A DNA stretch of 64,000 nucleotides from Halocaridina rubra (GCA_037179515.1 JAXCGZ010003826.1:68501-132500); one strand, 5' to 3'; counted from the stretch's first letter, positions 10,292-41,006 are shown. The notes: generated by a model not told the origin, from the sequence alone. Numbers and translations: made by a program.

Positions 10292-12885
10292 TATAATAAC
10301 CGTTGTATACAACCCACCAAGGACCCAAAATAGGCTTGAAATTTATGAGGAAAGTCATATAGGTACTATTGAAGTCATAAACTCAGTTGTTAACATGGCA
10401 CGGGGAAAAAAAATGTAGGATTTTGATTATGGGAGACTTTAATCATAAAGAGATAGATTGGATAAATCTTGACCCACACAGTGGTGAGGACTCATTCGGG
10501 GCAAGATTCCTAGATTGCGTACAAGGGAATTTCCTACACCAACATGTAATGGAACCAACAAGGGCCAGGGGTGGGGATGAGCCATCATTACTTGATCTAG
10601 TGTTCACAGATAATGTGTTGGATATTGAAAAAATTGAGTATGAACCACCAATTGGAAAGAGTGACCACTGTGTGTTGTTGATGGAGTATATCATTGAAGA
10701 TATTCTTCCTGAGAGTAGAGGCACTGAGGACATGAGGAGGAACTATCGGAAAGGAGATTACATCAAAATGAATGAGCTTTTTGCAGTTATTGACTGGAGA
10801 ACCTTATTTTACAACAAATCTGTACAAGAAATGTATGACATCTTTTGTGAGAAAATGGGAAGATAGTAGATTGCTGCATACCTGTCACCAAAGTAGGTGT
10901 AATTCATGCCAGAGAGAAATGGTTCGATAATGGGTGTAAAAGAGCTAAGGAGTTGAGAGACAAATGCTGGAAAAGGTATAGGAGGAGAAAAAACATAAAT
11001 GCCTGGCAAACCTACAAAAGAGCAAGAAATGACTACCTAAGTAAAAGGAGAGAGGCAGAGAGAGACTATGAGAGGGACATCACCAGGAAGGCTAAAGAAA
11101 ATCCCAAGCTTTTCCACAGCTTTATCAGAGGAAAACTGAAGGTAAAAGAACAGGTTTTAAGGCTAAAGAGAGCGGATGGAAGCATCACTGAGACGGATGA
11201 AGAGATCTGCAAAGAATTGAACAAGGAGTTTCAGTCAGTATTTACAGTAGAAAATACCCCCACCCCCTCAGATTGCAGTGATAGAAGCTCAAGGGCCGGT
11301 ATTAGAGAACATCAACCTTACAGCCACAGAGGTATGCAAAGCGCTGATGGATTTAGATGTTCATAAAGCTACAGCTCCTGATGACATATCCCCTCATGTG
11401 CTTAAAAAATGCGCAAACACAATATCAGTGGCACTAAGTATCATATTTAAGGAGTCACTGGAGTCGGGGGAGATTCCAAGATGCTGGAAACAAGCAAATG
11501 TGATACCTATCTTCAAAAAGGGAAGGAGGGATACGGCTCTGAACTATAGACCAGTTTCCTTGACCAGCATAGTTTGCAAAGTTATGGAGAAACTACTAAG
11601 GAAACATATCTCTCTTCACTTGGAATCCTTCAACTTTTTGTCAGTGAGGCAACATGGCTTCAGAGAAGGTAGATCAACAGTAACAAACTTATTAGAATTT
11701 TATGATGAGGTAAGCCAAATCTTACAGGAAAGAGAGGGCTGGGCAGATTGCATATTCATAGACTTCCAGAAAGCGTTTGACACTGTTCCACATGGGAGAC
11801 TTATTAGGAAGCTGCAATCAATGGCTAGAATAGGTGGAAATGTTTTGGAATGGATAAAAACTTACTTAGAAGGAAGGGAACAGAGGGTTAGAGTAAGACA
11901 CTCAGTGTCTGAATGGAGAAGAGTTAGTAGTGGAGTTCCACAGGGTTCAGTTTTAGGGCCAATTTTGTTCCTTGTATATGTAAATGACCTACCAGAGTCT
12001 GTAAATTCATTCATGAATATGTTTGCAGATGATGCAAAGATTGTGAAGAAAGTAAAAAACGAGAACAATGGTAGAGAACTTCAGGAGGATCTAAATAATC
12101 TGCATGAGTGGTCAGAAAAGTGGCTAATGAAATTCAATACTTCAAAATGTAAGGTAATGAGAATGGGTACAAGTGCAAGAAGGCCCAAGCTTGACTACTC
12201 GGTGGCTGGAGTACAACTTCAAGAGACAGAAAATGAGAGAGATCTAGGAGTAAACATACTGGCAGATTTGTCTCCAGAAATACATATAAATGGCATAGTA
12301 AGGGCAGCATATGCATTCTTATCAAATGTAAGGGTAGCCTTCAGGCACATGGACAAGGAAATGTTCAGAAATATTTATGTAACCTATGTGAGGCCAAAAC
12401 TCGAATATGCAGCCCCCTTTTGGAATCCGCACTTGGAAAAGCACATAGCTAAGCTTGAAAAAGTTCAAAGACATGCCACGAAACTGGTTCCAGAAATACG
12501 CAATCTCAGTTATGATGAGAGGCTGGGGGAATTAGACTTACCATCACTCGAAGCTAGAAGAGTGAGGGGGGATATGGTGAGTCTTTAAATTCCTTCATGG
12601 TTATGATAGAGTGGATAGGGATCGATATTTTGATATGCCTGGCTCTAGAATTAGAGGTCATAGTTTGAAGCTTCGTAAGAAAACTTCTTCGCAGGATGTA
12701 AGGAAATACTTTTTCAGTGTAAGAGTAGTTGATAATTGGAATTGGCTAAGCGAGGAGGTAGTTAATGCTATCTCAATCCATAGTTTTAAGGACAGGTATG
12801 ATAAGTATCACTAAGTATAAAATGGAACCGATCAGGAGACGGGAAGATACGAGCTTTGGGCTCTTTCCCGTACACACAATTAGGT

Positions 12886-12890
<5 letters not shown>
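10291..12890 (+). mobile_element. LINE (non-LTR retrotransposon) copy 1, 5'-truncated, frameshifted
   Basis: The copy reads from inside an AP-type endonuclease domain (VVYNPPRTQNR, IMGDFNHKEIDW, SDHCVLLMEY) through a linker into a reverse transcriptase. RT motifs are YRPVSLTSIVCKVMEK, HGFREGRST, FIDFQKAFDTVPHGRL, SSGVPQGSVLGP and the catalytic FADD. A conserved C-terminal region ends near 12,814, followed by a short 3' UTR. RT style points to the CR1/L2-like group; clade assignment is tentative. Breaks: frame changes near 10,400 and 10,865, one extra C near 11,265 relative to copy 4, and a 2-base loss near 12,577. It is therefore a pseudogene. Copy 4 at 60.0-61.7 kb is nearly identical in the shared part. 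Confidence 0.9.

Positions 12891-12980
<90 letters not shown>
12891..12980. repeat. (CA)n(TA)n compound microsatellite at the LINE 3' end
   Basis: CA units follow the LINE terminal AATTAGGTAA directly, then switch to TA units near 12,937. TATG/TGTG words follow to about 13,022. Confidence 0.95.
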
Positions 12981-12984
<4 letters not shown>

Positions 12985-13144
12985 TGTATGTATGTATGTG
13001 TGTATGTATGTATGTGTGTGTGTTTGTAATTACACCTTGCTTCAAATATTTCCTTTGAAGAGAGTGTATAGAGAGAACTTTCTAGACACTCCGTTTGAAA
13101 GGGATATTAAAGCATAGGGTCTTTTTATGAATAAATTATGATTA

Positions 13145-13146
<2 letters not shown>

Positions 13147-13229
<83 letters not shown>
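13147..13229. repeat. (AT)n microsatellite
   Basis: Uninterrupted AT dinucleotides. Confidence 0.95.
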
Positions 13230-13233
<4 letters not shown>

Positions 13234-13807
13234 GTACCAAAGAAACGAACACTAATCATAACAACATACAAGCAAGAACAAACAAATACGCTATATGTAT
13301 TTCAGTATCACAAGGAATGACAATTATCCATAGTCGTTTCAGTAGATAATGTAGTTGAATGTTTATTTCATATTTTTTCCATCAGTAAAGAAAAGCTTGT
13401 TTAAAAAAGCACACATGTATATAAACATCACCACTACACTTATATTGCCAATGCCATATTCTTTAAAAACAAAAACAAACAAAAAATAGAATAAGTGAAT
13501 CACTTTTTCAGGGCGTTTTGGACTTTGCACAAACTAATGATATTTCCAAGCATAGGAACTGCGCTAGCCAAGCACTCCTTGAATTGAATGTATTCTATAA
13601 TCGTGACATATACGCCGTCACCTCGTGCTTACAGTCCAGTACTGATATCTTACAAGCGATAGTGATAAGTTGGGTTTGGACACCTGGGGGGAAAAAAATG
13701 TCCCTTTATAACGGCTCCTCCTCGTTGCCAGCGAAGACAACTCACTTTACTCCTTCTGTCTATTGTCACTCACTGAGAATCACACGACCTTTCTAAACAG
13801 GATGTCA

Positions 13808-13809
<2 letters not shown>
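13230..13809. other. Intergenic stretch, nothing recognised
   Basis: No coding signal or named repeat seen. A short frame of 92 codons at 13,518-13,796 has no recognisable domain. Confidence 0.4.

Positions 13810-13876
<67 letters not shown>
13810..13876. repeat. (CT)n microsatellite
   Basis: Uninterrupted CT dinucleotides. The flank 13,914-14,105 is unusually G-rich (GGTTGGGGTAG, GGGAGGGAGGGCGG). Confidence 0.95.
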
Positions 13877-13878
<2 letters not shown>

Positions 13879-14659
13879 CCAATGACAGCATCCGTTTGTC
13901 TGGCTGATGCTGATGAGAGGGGTTAGGATAGATGGAGATTTAGGTTGGGTAGCCAGGTTGGGGTAGCTGGGAAGGGGCATAGATTGGTATTTTGGACTGA
14001 GTGATGACCAATTGGGAGGGAGGGCGGTGGGTAAGGTGGAGATTAATATATCATATGGGGGGGTATGGGGTACGTGCATTTTAAGTACGTGTTGGGGGGT
14101 TCTAGAGTTGAATTGCTTATGGGTCACGGTTAATGATATCGCTTCTGTGTCTAGAAACCTTAGTCATTACATTTTTATTTCTCTTGTTGTTGTTTTTTCA
14201 CGGTGCCATATGGCACTATTAACTCACCCTTCGAATTGGGGTGGGCACAGACAGGGTTTTTGTTTTTCTAGCCCCTGTCAATTGGACTGAATTAGTGAGT
14301 GCAGCCACTGGAAGCGGAATTACAGTCATTGGCTACTGCATTCTCAGAGAAAAGTAAGGCAGCCATTTTACCTTCAGTATTATACATTATTCTAGTCCCA
14401 TTTTTGCTTTCTTTGTCTAATATTACTTTCTTAATCCGTTTGTTTTTACTTTTAAGTGTACTCTTACTTTTGTAAAAGAATAGCCATTGCCAAATGGAAA
14501 TAAATGTTTGGTTGTAATTGTTTTCTTTTTCATGCTTCACCTGATATTGTGGTTAGAATGTTTCTATTAAACTTATTAATTTATCAATATAATATTTATC
14601 TTCAGTTGCTTCATTTTTTTTTTTACGTAATTATTTATCTATATATGTTTATTTATTCT

Positions 14660-14779
<120 letters not shown>

Positions 14780-15134
14780 GATATTTTTCCCTTAGAGTTG
14801 TAATAGCAGGTCAGGTTTGGCTGCTTTGTGGCCAGTGATAAAGTCACAGGAAAAAAATAACAGGTTAAGTTAGGTAGGTTAGACTTTTCTCTGTGACTCT
14901 TTTTTACCTGGATTCGGTTGCTTTACCCATATCGAAGCTGAGTTGACACACTTTTCCAAAATTAACCCTGTTTATTTTAGTGTACCCTTCCTGTACCTTC
15001 AGAGTTGCCAAGGGGTAAAATTCCCCTCAAAAGGGACACCATTACACTTTTTTTTAAGCCTCAAGTGTCTTTAAGTGCTTTAAGAGTCTCCTCCAGGAGA
15101 TGAACTCTGAACCGTCGTGCATTGATCCACCAGG

Positions 15135-15178
15135 ATACTAAATTAGTCCCCACTCGAATGGGGGTGAACACAGACATA
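15135..15178 (-). repeat. SINE family B, 3' fragment
   Basis: It shows TTAGTCCCCACTCGAATGGG and GTGAACACAGAC, the inverse of the family's 3' hairpin and CTGTGTCCACCC block. Confidence 0.4.
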
Positions 15179-15441
15179 TATAATTCCCAGTTCATATTAA
15201 TCAGCTCATGTTAAAATATCAAGCTAATGAAATGTTTATTTCAAATTAAAACAAAAAATATTGCTTTTAAAGTAGAAACTCAGTACTCACATACTCTATT
15301 CATTTCTAGCTGTGACTGGTTAAAAATATATCACACTGATTGGATGACAGGTGAGGAAACAAGCTTATGATTGGTTAAAAGTTCTGATTCTGATGGCCAG
15401 CCAATCAGGTGCTCCCATCTGCTCTAGTACTGTGACTGGTG

Positions 15442-15445
<4 letters not shown>

Positions 15446-15509
<64 letters not shown>
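15446..15509. repeat. (AT)n microsatellite
   Basis: Uninterrupted AT run directly 5' of a SINE B copy. Confidence 0.95.
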
Positions 15510-15513
<4 letters not shown>

Positions 15514-15514
<1 letters not shown>

Positions 15515-15666
15515 TAGTTCATTGGTCAATAGAGCTCGCGAGTCGGGATGCGATTAATCTGGGTTCGATCCCACTGTAGCGCATTAGAAAGAGCATCCGG
15601 TCCTAGTTCTTCAGCTCCAACATGCTTATGTCTCCCCCATTTAAATGGAGACTGAGTGTGACATAT
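15514..15666 (+). repeat. SINE family B, copy
   Basis: The head TAGTTCATTGGTCAATAGAG is followed by CGCGAGTCGGGATGCGATTA, the GGGTTCGATCCCAC B box, CCAGCTCC-like words and the CCCCCATTTAAATGG hairpin with TGTGACATA. Confidence 0.65.
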
Positions 15667-15799
15667 AAAATCTTGTATATTTATTATATAATAAATCAGC
15701 AATAAAATGGGTTTTAAGCATATTCAAGAATGCATGAAATAAACTTACATTAATATTTGATTTTATATTACTTATTTGAAATAAAAAGGAAAAAAATAG

Positions 15800-15992
15800 T
15801 TACCGTGGCAAAGCGGTAGCGTCCACGACTCTGAGGCGGCAGGTCGAGGGTTCGCACCCCACCACGGTCTGAAGTTAGCGAGAGCATGCACTCAGGGTAA
15901 CAATTACATCTGCCAAATTAAGTCCTTCGCAAGAAGAGAACCGCCCTAGCCCTTGGTTGAAGGGGAGTCCGTGACGTAAAACTGGCTTCTAT
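15800..15992 (+). repeat. SINE family A (tRNA-derived), full-length copy
   Basis: Pol III boxes are visible: TGGCAAAGCGGTAGC (A) and GGTCGAGGGTTCGCACCCC (B), with GACTCTGAGGCGGCAGGTC between them. The non-tRNA body has GCATGCACTCAGGGTAAC, TACATCTGCCA, GTCCTTCGCAAGAAG, CCTAGCCCTTGG and the terminal GTCCGTGACGTAAAACTGG. Seven members occur in this window. Confidence 0.8.
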
Positions 15993-17480
15993 TTGAAATA
16001 AAGATGAATGCAAGGTTTACGTGTGAAGTAATATTTACTTTCAGATTTGAAAAAACTTAATACTTAGAAATTTTCTATACATAGTACTTGTATTTTTTTT
16101 TTTTTTTTTACATATTTAACAATTATAATATTCATGGCTGAGTCGAATGTGGTCATAATTTTTTTTTTTAAGAAAATGATGCAGGTATGATATTAGAAAG
16201 AAAGGAGTAATGTATCAAACAAATTCTAGTACATTAGTGACATCCATCTCTCTCCTAACCCTATCACCTCCAGAACATATATTGAGTACATCAGTGATAA
16301 ATTACTTCTGACGAAGCCAATAACCACACATCTGAGAACAGAAATGTACATTGATGTATTGTGATATTCCAGCAGTTTCGCGATTTACCACTAAAAAATA
16401 CATTAGAATGTAGACTTTATGACCAGTACAGGTGTTCAGGTATGAGACACCACACTTGTGGCCTAAAATCCGACTCATGTCCTTACTGAAGGATAAATAT
16501 TAGGCTATACTGCTTTATGTTGATTCCCTTTACAAAAGACAAACTCGGGTTTACAATAATGTGATTTTTTTTTGTTTCACTGGCACGAATGAGTTACTTA
16601 GTTCTACAGTAGAGAATATAGTGTTTTTAGTGGCGTGCAGTGTGTTGCACAGTTCATCATGTGCTGGTAATCATCACATGTGTTCGTGAGTCATCCAACT
16701 TTCGTGTTCATTGATGGTAAGATGAGTGTTTAAGTAGGCCAGTGTAGTTTCAGGAGTTGGAAAATGTGGATAATGTCTGTGTATACACCAAAATTTAAAA
16801 TAGTAATTGTTTATACATGGATTAGAGATATGCATATTCAATATTCATCAAAAACTGAAAATAGTTAAAGAAAACAGTTGCAGGTTCTTGTCTATGTAAT
16901 GGAGAACTGAATACTTCAAAACCTCAGCAACATGTCATATATCCTAGAATATCACATTTCAGTTTTATAAATTGTGCATTGGTACATAATTTGAGAATTA
17001 CGCACTTCGACAATGTCAACAGAAAAAGAATACCGTAAAAAAAAATGTTAACATTTCATGAGCTATTCCCAGGTGTGATAGATATTAAGTGAATGAAATT
17101 GAATATGCTTAAAATTTAAAGACGCGTTCCATTTATCCTCACATATGTCAACAGAGTGCTTACGTGTTATGGTTTCAGAGTGCATGAAATAAAAACTTCA
17201 AAATCTAGTGATTTCTCTCAATATTCCAAGATTTAACTAGAAACTATATGATATATCTCTAGAAAATTTGATGAAGATAATTAGTAACCAAAATATAAAA
17301 AAAAAAATGATAAAATGGATGTTACCTATGAAATAGTTTACCTAGGAACATCTATTATGAATAATGTAACATCTGTGTATGTTTTTGTTGTGTTGGAATG
17401 TAAAGTACCATGCTTATGGGAGTCTTTCAAACTTCTAAATGTGGGTTTGATACCTAATATAGCCAATATTACTTTAAGCT
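15993..17480. other. Intergenic stretch, nothing recognised
   Basis: AT-rich with several homopolymer T runs. No coding signal, RNA gene or repeat family identified on either strand. Confidence 0.4.
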
Positions 17481-17499
17481 AAGCTATATGACAATGTAG

Positions 17500-17698
17500 T
17501 GAGTCACCGTGGCTCAAACGGTAGCTTCCGCGACTCTGAGGCGTCAGGTCGAGGGTTCAAGCCCCGTCACGGTCTGAGGTTAGCAAGGGCATGCATTCAG
17601 GGTAACAATTACATCTGCCAGAACAAGTCCTTCGCAAGAGGGCAACCGTCCTAGCCCTTGGTAGAAAAGAGAGTCCGTGACGTAAAACTGGAACATAA
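17500..17698 (+). repeat. SINE family A, full-length copy with a short target duplication
   Basis: It contains GTGGCTCAAACGGTAGC, TCTGAGGCGTCAGGTCGAGG, GTTCAAGCCCCGTCACGG and the family body ending GTCCGTGACGTAAAACTGGA. ACAATGTAGT occurs just before the element and again near 17,712 after it, a likely target-site duplication. Confidence 0.8.
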
Positions 17699-17769
17699 CA
17701 ATATATATTACAATGTAGTCTACTTCTCGCCAGAAAACAAATGACGTGCTTGAAAACTATAAAGGTGTA

Positions 17770-17772
<3 letters not shown>

Positions 17773-17804
<32 letters not shown>
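17773..17804. repeat. (CT)n microsatellite
   Basis: Short CT run that ends exactly at a LINE 3'-tail fragment. Confidence 0.9.
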
Positions 17805-17806
<2 letters not shown>

Positions 17807-17861
17807 AGACAGAAAGATACGAGCTTTGGTCTCTTTCCCGTAAACACAATTAGGTAATCAC
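17805..17861 (+). mobile_element. LINE 3'-terminal fragment
   Basis: It retains only the tail: GAGACAGAAAGATACGAGCT, TTGGTCTCTTTCCCGTAAAC and ACAATTAGGTAATCACA. It is a severely 5'-truncated relative of the LINE at 10.3 and 60.0 kb, next to a CT rather than a CA array. Confidence 0.7.
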
Positions 17862-18160
17862 AGGGTGTACTCACTCTACGGAGTTCTTAAGTAGCTTTTC
17901 ACACTTGCTCATTAAGTTATTTATTTTTATTTATTTATTTATTTATTTATTCATCTATTTATTATCTATATATTTGCTTAATTAATATATTTATTTTATC
18001 CATTTGCAGTTGACAATATTTTCTTGAAATGCAAATACATATGCATGTAGGAGATAATTTATGATTTTTTCCTTCCATCGCAAGTAATTCGAGTACAGTT
18101 TTCGCTCCTAATGGGAAATAGATTTTTTTAAGTTATGATAAGTGTCTTGGTAAAAAATAA

Positions 18161-18169
<9 letters not shown>

Positions 18170-18231
<62 letters not shown>
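18170..18231. repeat. (AT)n microsatellite
   Basis: Uninterrupted AT run about 340 bp upstream of the M13 peptidase start codon. Confidence 0.95.
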
Positions 18232-18235
<4 letters not shown>

Positions 18236-18570
18236 AATTACTAAATTTTCCTTAATTCTTAGTTTACCAGAGTACGTTTTGAAGTCGTGAATAAAAACAT
18301 CCAGAAAGGCTCATATGTTACTATATAGAAATACTCGAAATTATGCATTAATATAAAAGAAATATACTTTCAAACTATTGACAGTGTTTATTGAACTGAT
18401 AATTATATATTACCAACAATATTACCCAAATATAAATTTTCTGACAAACGCCACGAAATTATATGTGCTTATATTACTTTTGGCAAGTGACTGCTCTAAA
18501 GGCTAAAATTTCAATGTGAAATTAGCACATGTCATTTGCATGAAGGATAAATTTCTAATCGAAAAGTCCC

Positions 18571-36839
<18,269 letters not shown>

Positions 36840-37379
36840 TAGATGTTAGAATTTTGTCAGTGAATAGAACAGAGATTTATTGTCTATGTGACTTGTGTGC
36901 AATATGTTTCTTGATGTGACTGAACTGTTTAAACAACTTTAAAGCATTTATTTGTTTCGTCATTACAAATTACAGTACTTTGTATATCAAGGGAAAGTTT
37001 TGTGGTTTTATCTATTACTGCTTACAATGTATAATAAGGGAAAGTTCCATAAGGCGATCAGTTAATGAAAGGAAGAAATTTCTATTTTAAGTCCCAGTGT
37101 ACTTCTGAGGTGCTTTTCCAGTATTTATTTTTGCATAGGCTTAAGAAATAATCATTAAAATAACTATATTTTTTATTCAATTCTAATGCCTTCATTGAAA
37201 TAACTTTATTTTATGCTAAGTAGTGTTTTTTTTTTTACAGAAATCTTATATCAGAAGTGGAATTAGATTTATAGTCTGTTATATTTTGATACATATAATG
37301 AAAGAACGCTGTATACAATACTATAAACCTTTATATTTTGGAGATATATAAAGAATTACCTTTTATTTGTCATGGTTTA

Positions 37380-37380
<1 letters not shown>
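36840..37380. other. Probable 3' UTR and downstream flank of the M13 gene
   Basis: No canonical AATAAA was found close to the TAA stop at 36,837-36,839, so the polyadenylation site is not placed. Sequence is AT-rich with no repeat recognised. Confidence 0.35.

Positions 37381-37467
<87 letters not shown>
37381..37467. repeat. (AT)n microsatellite
   Basis: Near-perfect AT run with one AA break near 37,448. Confidence 0.95.
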
Positions 37468-37468
<1 letters not shown>

Positions 37469-37604
37469 TTGATTTGTAATCTTTTTTTATAAGTATTGAT
37501 GTTTTTTTTTTATGTTTTTTCTTGTGTTATATAACATTCAAGAAAAGTTAGCATAACACGATATTACTCTCAGTTATTTATGTGTACAAATATAATACAG
37601 TATA

Positions 37605-37609
<5 letters not shown>

Positions 37610-37673
<64 letters not shown>
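37610..37673. repeat. (AT)n microsatellite
   Basis: Uninterrupted AT dinucleotides. Confidence 0.95.
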
Positions 37674-37678
<5 letters not shown>

Positions 37679-37929
37679 GCCATATTACGTCAGGGCTCCG
37701 TTCCTGACAGCTGACTTAAGTCGGATTTCGACTTAAGTTGGAACACACCCATAATTCGAACCAAAATCCCCCAATGCTAAAAATAAATACTATAAAACAT
37801 AGAAAAATAAACTAAGTTTTTAATCTAATACATAAAAGTAGTTAAAGTACACTTTACAGTATTGCTTACCTTTACTACTCTGGTTGGTTTGCATCTGGAT
37901 GACTGGCATGTTGAAAAATTTATTTATTA

Positions 37930-37934
<5 letters not shown>

Positions 37935-38019
<85 letters not shown>
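37935..38019. repeat. (AT)n microsatellite
   Basis: Uninterrupted AT dinucleotides. It is the third such array within 650 bp. Confidence 0.95.
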
Positions 38020-38189
38020 CAAAATCTTATATAATAACACCTCTTGATAATCTTATGTAGTTTAGTCAAATAGGATCTGATATATAAAATCATGATGAAA
38101 AAACTGAGTTGGAGTAAATGATTCCCTTTAGGGATATCCAAGACTTCGTTTAATGTTTCTTGTTTTGTTTGCCATCTCATGTATCATTT

Positions 38190-38335
38190 TAATCCCCATT
38201 TGAGTGGGGGTGGACTCAGACAGGTAGGTGTTAGGGAATAAAGACTAGATGCTTTTCCCAATGCCCTGCAATGGGCTTGAAAACTGGTTTATCACTTCCT
38301 GAGTCGAGTGTTCTAACTATTGTGCTATTGCGGTC
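38190..38335 (-). repeat. SINE family B, inverted copy
   Basis: TTAATCCCCATTTGAGTGGG, GTGGACTCAGACAGG, GATGCTTTTCCCAATGCCC and the inverted head GAGTGTTCTAACTATTGTGC with TATTGCGGTCC are present. Confidence 0.65.
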
Positions 38336-38379
38336 CATGGTAATGAAAATATCATGTGAAGAAAATATTCATTTTTGTA

Positions 38380-38382
<3 letters not shown>

Positions 38383-38437
<55 letters not shown>
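38383..38437. repeat. (CT)n microsatellite
   Basis: CT run with one CTCC interruption. Confidence 0.95.
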
Positions 38438-38519
38438 ATGATAATTTATCTGTTTCACTTTGTCTTTTATATATTTCGTTATTATCAGTAGAAATAATAA
38501 ATATTGCAAAACAAGATTA

Positions 38520-39115
38520 AGTCTAATAATAAAGACATGATTTAAATGAAAATGGAGAATCAGCAAAAGGAAGATATAAGTAAATAAAGTAATGGTAAAT
38601 AAGAAAAACACAAGAATGTAAATTACGAGGTAGAAGAGGTTAACAGAAGATAATGAAGAGAGGAATAAGAAGACAGGATAGCCACACGGGAGAGACGAAA
38701 AGGCCTACGTTTAAAAAAAAAAAAAAAAAAAGAGAGAGGAATATGGTAGAAGAAGAAAAAAATGAAAGTTTAGGAAACGAAAAAGAGATGTATGAATAGG
38801 GAGCGCCACAAGGTAGAAGATAATGACCAATAGAAGACAGGATAGCCCAAGAAGAAGATATCAGATGAAGATTTACTAGAACAGAACAGTGACGTAGAAA
38901 GATATTGCACAGGAAGAAAAGAGCTATATAATCGATGAAGAAGGGGAAATTAAAAGACAGAAAAAAGAATACTGAAGGCGAAAATATAAGATGAACGCCG
39001 AATAGGAATAGAATGAAAATGAATATGGAGAAAGAATGAAAGATGAAGACGTAGAGAGGGACACAAGTAGAGGAAGAGTCGATCGATAAGAGACAAGTCA
39101 TAGCTGATTTGTCCC
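38520..39115. other. Purine-rich tract on the plus strand
   Basis: About 600 bp are strongly biased to A and G on the plus strand (GAAGAAAAAAATGAAAG, GAGAGGGACACAAG). The word AGACAGGATAGCC occurs twice. A minus-strand frame of 153 codons here is a by-product of the bias, not a credible gene. Confidence 0.5.
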
Positions 39116-39312
39116 AACTGGATTGCCTGAAGAGGATTGTATCGTGATCGGCTCCTCCTCCTCCCCCCTCCTCGTCCTCCTCCTCTCAAAATTATAAGGT
39201 AATCGAGAACAAAGCATGCGTAGAAGGTTCTTGCATTCTTTTACAATGTTAATGCATTTTTGTATTTGTAATACGAAGAATAAAAGACGCTATTGCATAT
39301 CAGAACAAGCGT

Positions 39313-39315
<3 letters not shown>

Positions 39316-39393
<78 letters not shown>
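39316..39393. repeat. (AT)n microsatellite
   Basis: Uninterrupted AT dinucleotides. Confidence 0.95.
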
Positions 39394-39400
<7 letters not shown>

Positions 39401-39996
39401 ATATTCCATTTACAATTTGTTCAGTTTTTATAGCTAGGAAGTGGGGAACTACGTGCAATATTTTCGTTAAAGCAAATATATGATTAAAATACATATACAG
39501 GGTGTGTATTTCTCATTATCTAATATTATATGACCAGAAAACGGGGAACTACATGTATCACTAAAATCAAAATGCTATCTCTTGTCGTATGATAAGATAT
39601 TCTCTTATCTATGTATTTCCATTTTTAATATATATTAATGATAAGAAAAACTAATTTTTATGTTATTTCCATTGTTCAAAGCTCTTGATAGCACCGACTG
39701 TAGTGTATCATATACAATATTGTAATAAGTAATATTATTACTATTATTATTATTATTATTCCCTCTGAGGGAGATGGGGTCAGAAAAATTACTCCGTGTT
39801 CCCCTGCTTGTCGTAGAAGTCGACTAAATGGGGCGGAGCTAGGGAACGGGGAATTCCGTCCTCTGTATTATCTTCCCCCTGAGAGTCAAAGTATTTGTTT
39901 TGAATCTCCCACCTCCCTATGGCTTTTGTATATAGATAAATGATGATTATTATTATTGTTATTATAATTATTATTATTACTATTATTATAGCAAAT
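39394..39996. other. Intergenic stretch, nothing firmly recognised
   Basis: Contains small ATT clusters near 39,735 and 39,945 and a GC-richer block (39,765-39,900) that may be another old repeat. No gene seen. Confidence 0.35.
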
Positions 39997-40238
39997 ACAA
40001 AAGGAGCAGTAGTAGTAGTCACTGTGGCTCAAACGGTAGCGTCCGCGACTCTGAGGCGTCAGGTCGAGGGTTTGTGCCCCGTCACGGTCTGAGGTAAGCA
40101 AGGGCATGCACTCAGGGTAGCGATTACATTTGCCAAAACAAATCCTTCGCAAGAAGGCAACCGTCCTAGACCTTGGTAGAAGAGGGAGTCCGTGACGTAA
40201 AACTGGAACGGAACCGGAACAAAAGGAGCAGTAGTAGT
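39997..40238 (+). repeat. SINE family A, full-length copy with 20-bp target-site duplication
   Basis: The body is 40,017-40,218 with GTGGCTCAAACGGTAGCGTC, CTGAGGCGTCAGGTCGAGGG and GGGAGTCCGTGACGTAAAAC. It is flanked on both sides by the 20-bp direct repeat ACAAAAGGAGCAGTAGTAGT (39,997-40,016 and 40,219-40,238). The element ends in a GGAACGGAACCGGAAC tail. This is direct evidence of LINE-type retroposition. Confidence 0.92.
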
Positions 40239-40394
40239 CTTCAGACATTGTCCTTTAATTTTTCTATTTATTTATTTACATATTCATCATATATATGGAG
40301 CGTTTCCTTATATATGATAATAATTATTATTTTTTTTTTCATTTGGGATTGTTACTTAGCTTGTGATACTACTACTACTAATAATAATGTTGTT

Positions 40395-40566
40395 GTTCCG
40401 GTTTTACGTCATGAACTTCCTTTTCAACCAAGGGCTAGGACTTGTTTTGGCATATTTAATCGTTACCCTGAGTGCATGCCCTTGCTAACCTCAAACCGTG
40501 ACGGGGCGCGAACCCTCGACCTGACGCCTCAGAGTCGCGGACGCTACCGATTGAGCCACGATGACT
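40395..40566 (-). repeat. SINE family A, inverted copy
   Basis: CCGGTTTTACGTCATGAACT, AAGGGCTAGGACTTG, GTTACCCTGAGTGCATGCCC, CGAACCCTCGACCTGACGCC and AGAGTCGCGGACGCTACCG give the inverse of the consensus. It lacks the AAGGCAACCG segment. It sits 157 bp from the previous copy, head to head in convergent orientation. Confidence 0.85.
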
Positions 40567-41006
40567 AATAGTAATGATAAACCAAATGCGATCACGTTAA
40601 GCGCTCTCATTCTTCATTTTTCTTTGTTAAAGCTCTTACTGTCCCAACGGCATATGGTTCCTTCATTAACGCAGGCTTTAACGTGCGTGTTTTTACGATT
40701 ATTAACCAGAGCTGCAGGACGGTTCATTTACTCCTGTCATAGCCAAATTTTAGAGATACTGTTTAGTATTAACTTTATATCTAGTTGTACTCACTGAGCT
40801 GACAGGGGCTATCAGGCACTTCCCAAGGTAATTTGTATTGTGGTTTCTTTGTCAGAACCTCTTGGAAAGACATAGAGAATTTATATATCCCTCATGTGGT
40901 AAATAGACCCCTTGATCAAAGGATGTTTGGTGATTACAACAGTAGATGTATTTAGTCCTTGGTAGAACAGTTTCCTTATACCCTTAATCTTTGTAAAGAG
41001 CAAAAA

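Noticed and set aside
37675..37935. Possible exon in a GC-richer patch between AT arrays (GTCAGGGCTCCGTTCCTGAC)
   Set aside because: No open frame with splice sites; looks like a repeat fragment (CTTAAGTCGGATTTCGACTT inverted words).
38640..39101. 153-codon minus-strand frame rich in Phe, Leu and Ser
   Set aside because: It comes from the purine tract on the other strand; hydrophobicity reflects T/C-rich codons, not a membrane protein.
40173..40568. 131-codon plus-strand frame
   Set aside because: It reads across two opposed SINE A copies and an ATT-rich spacer.
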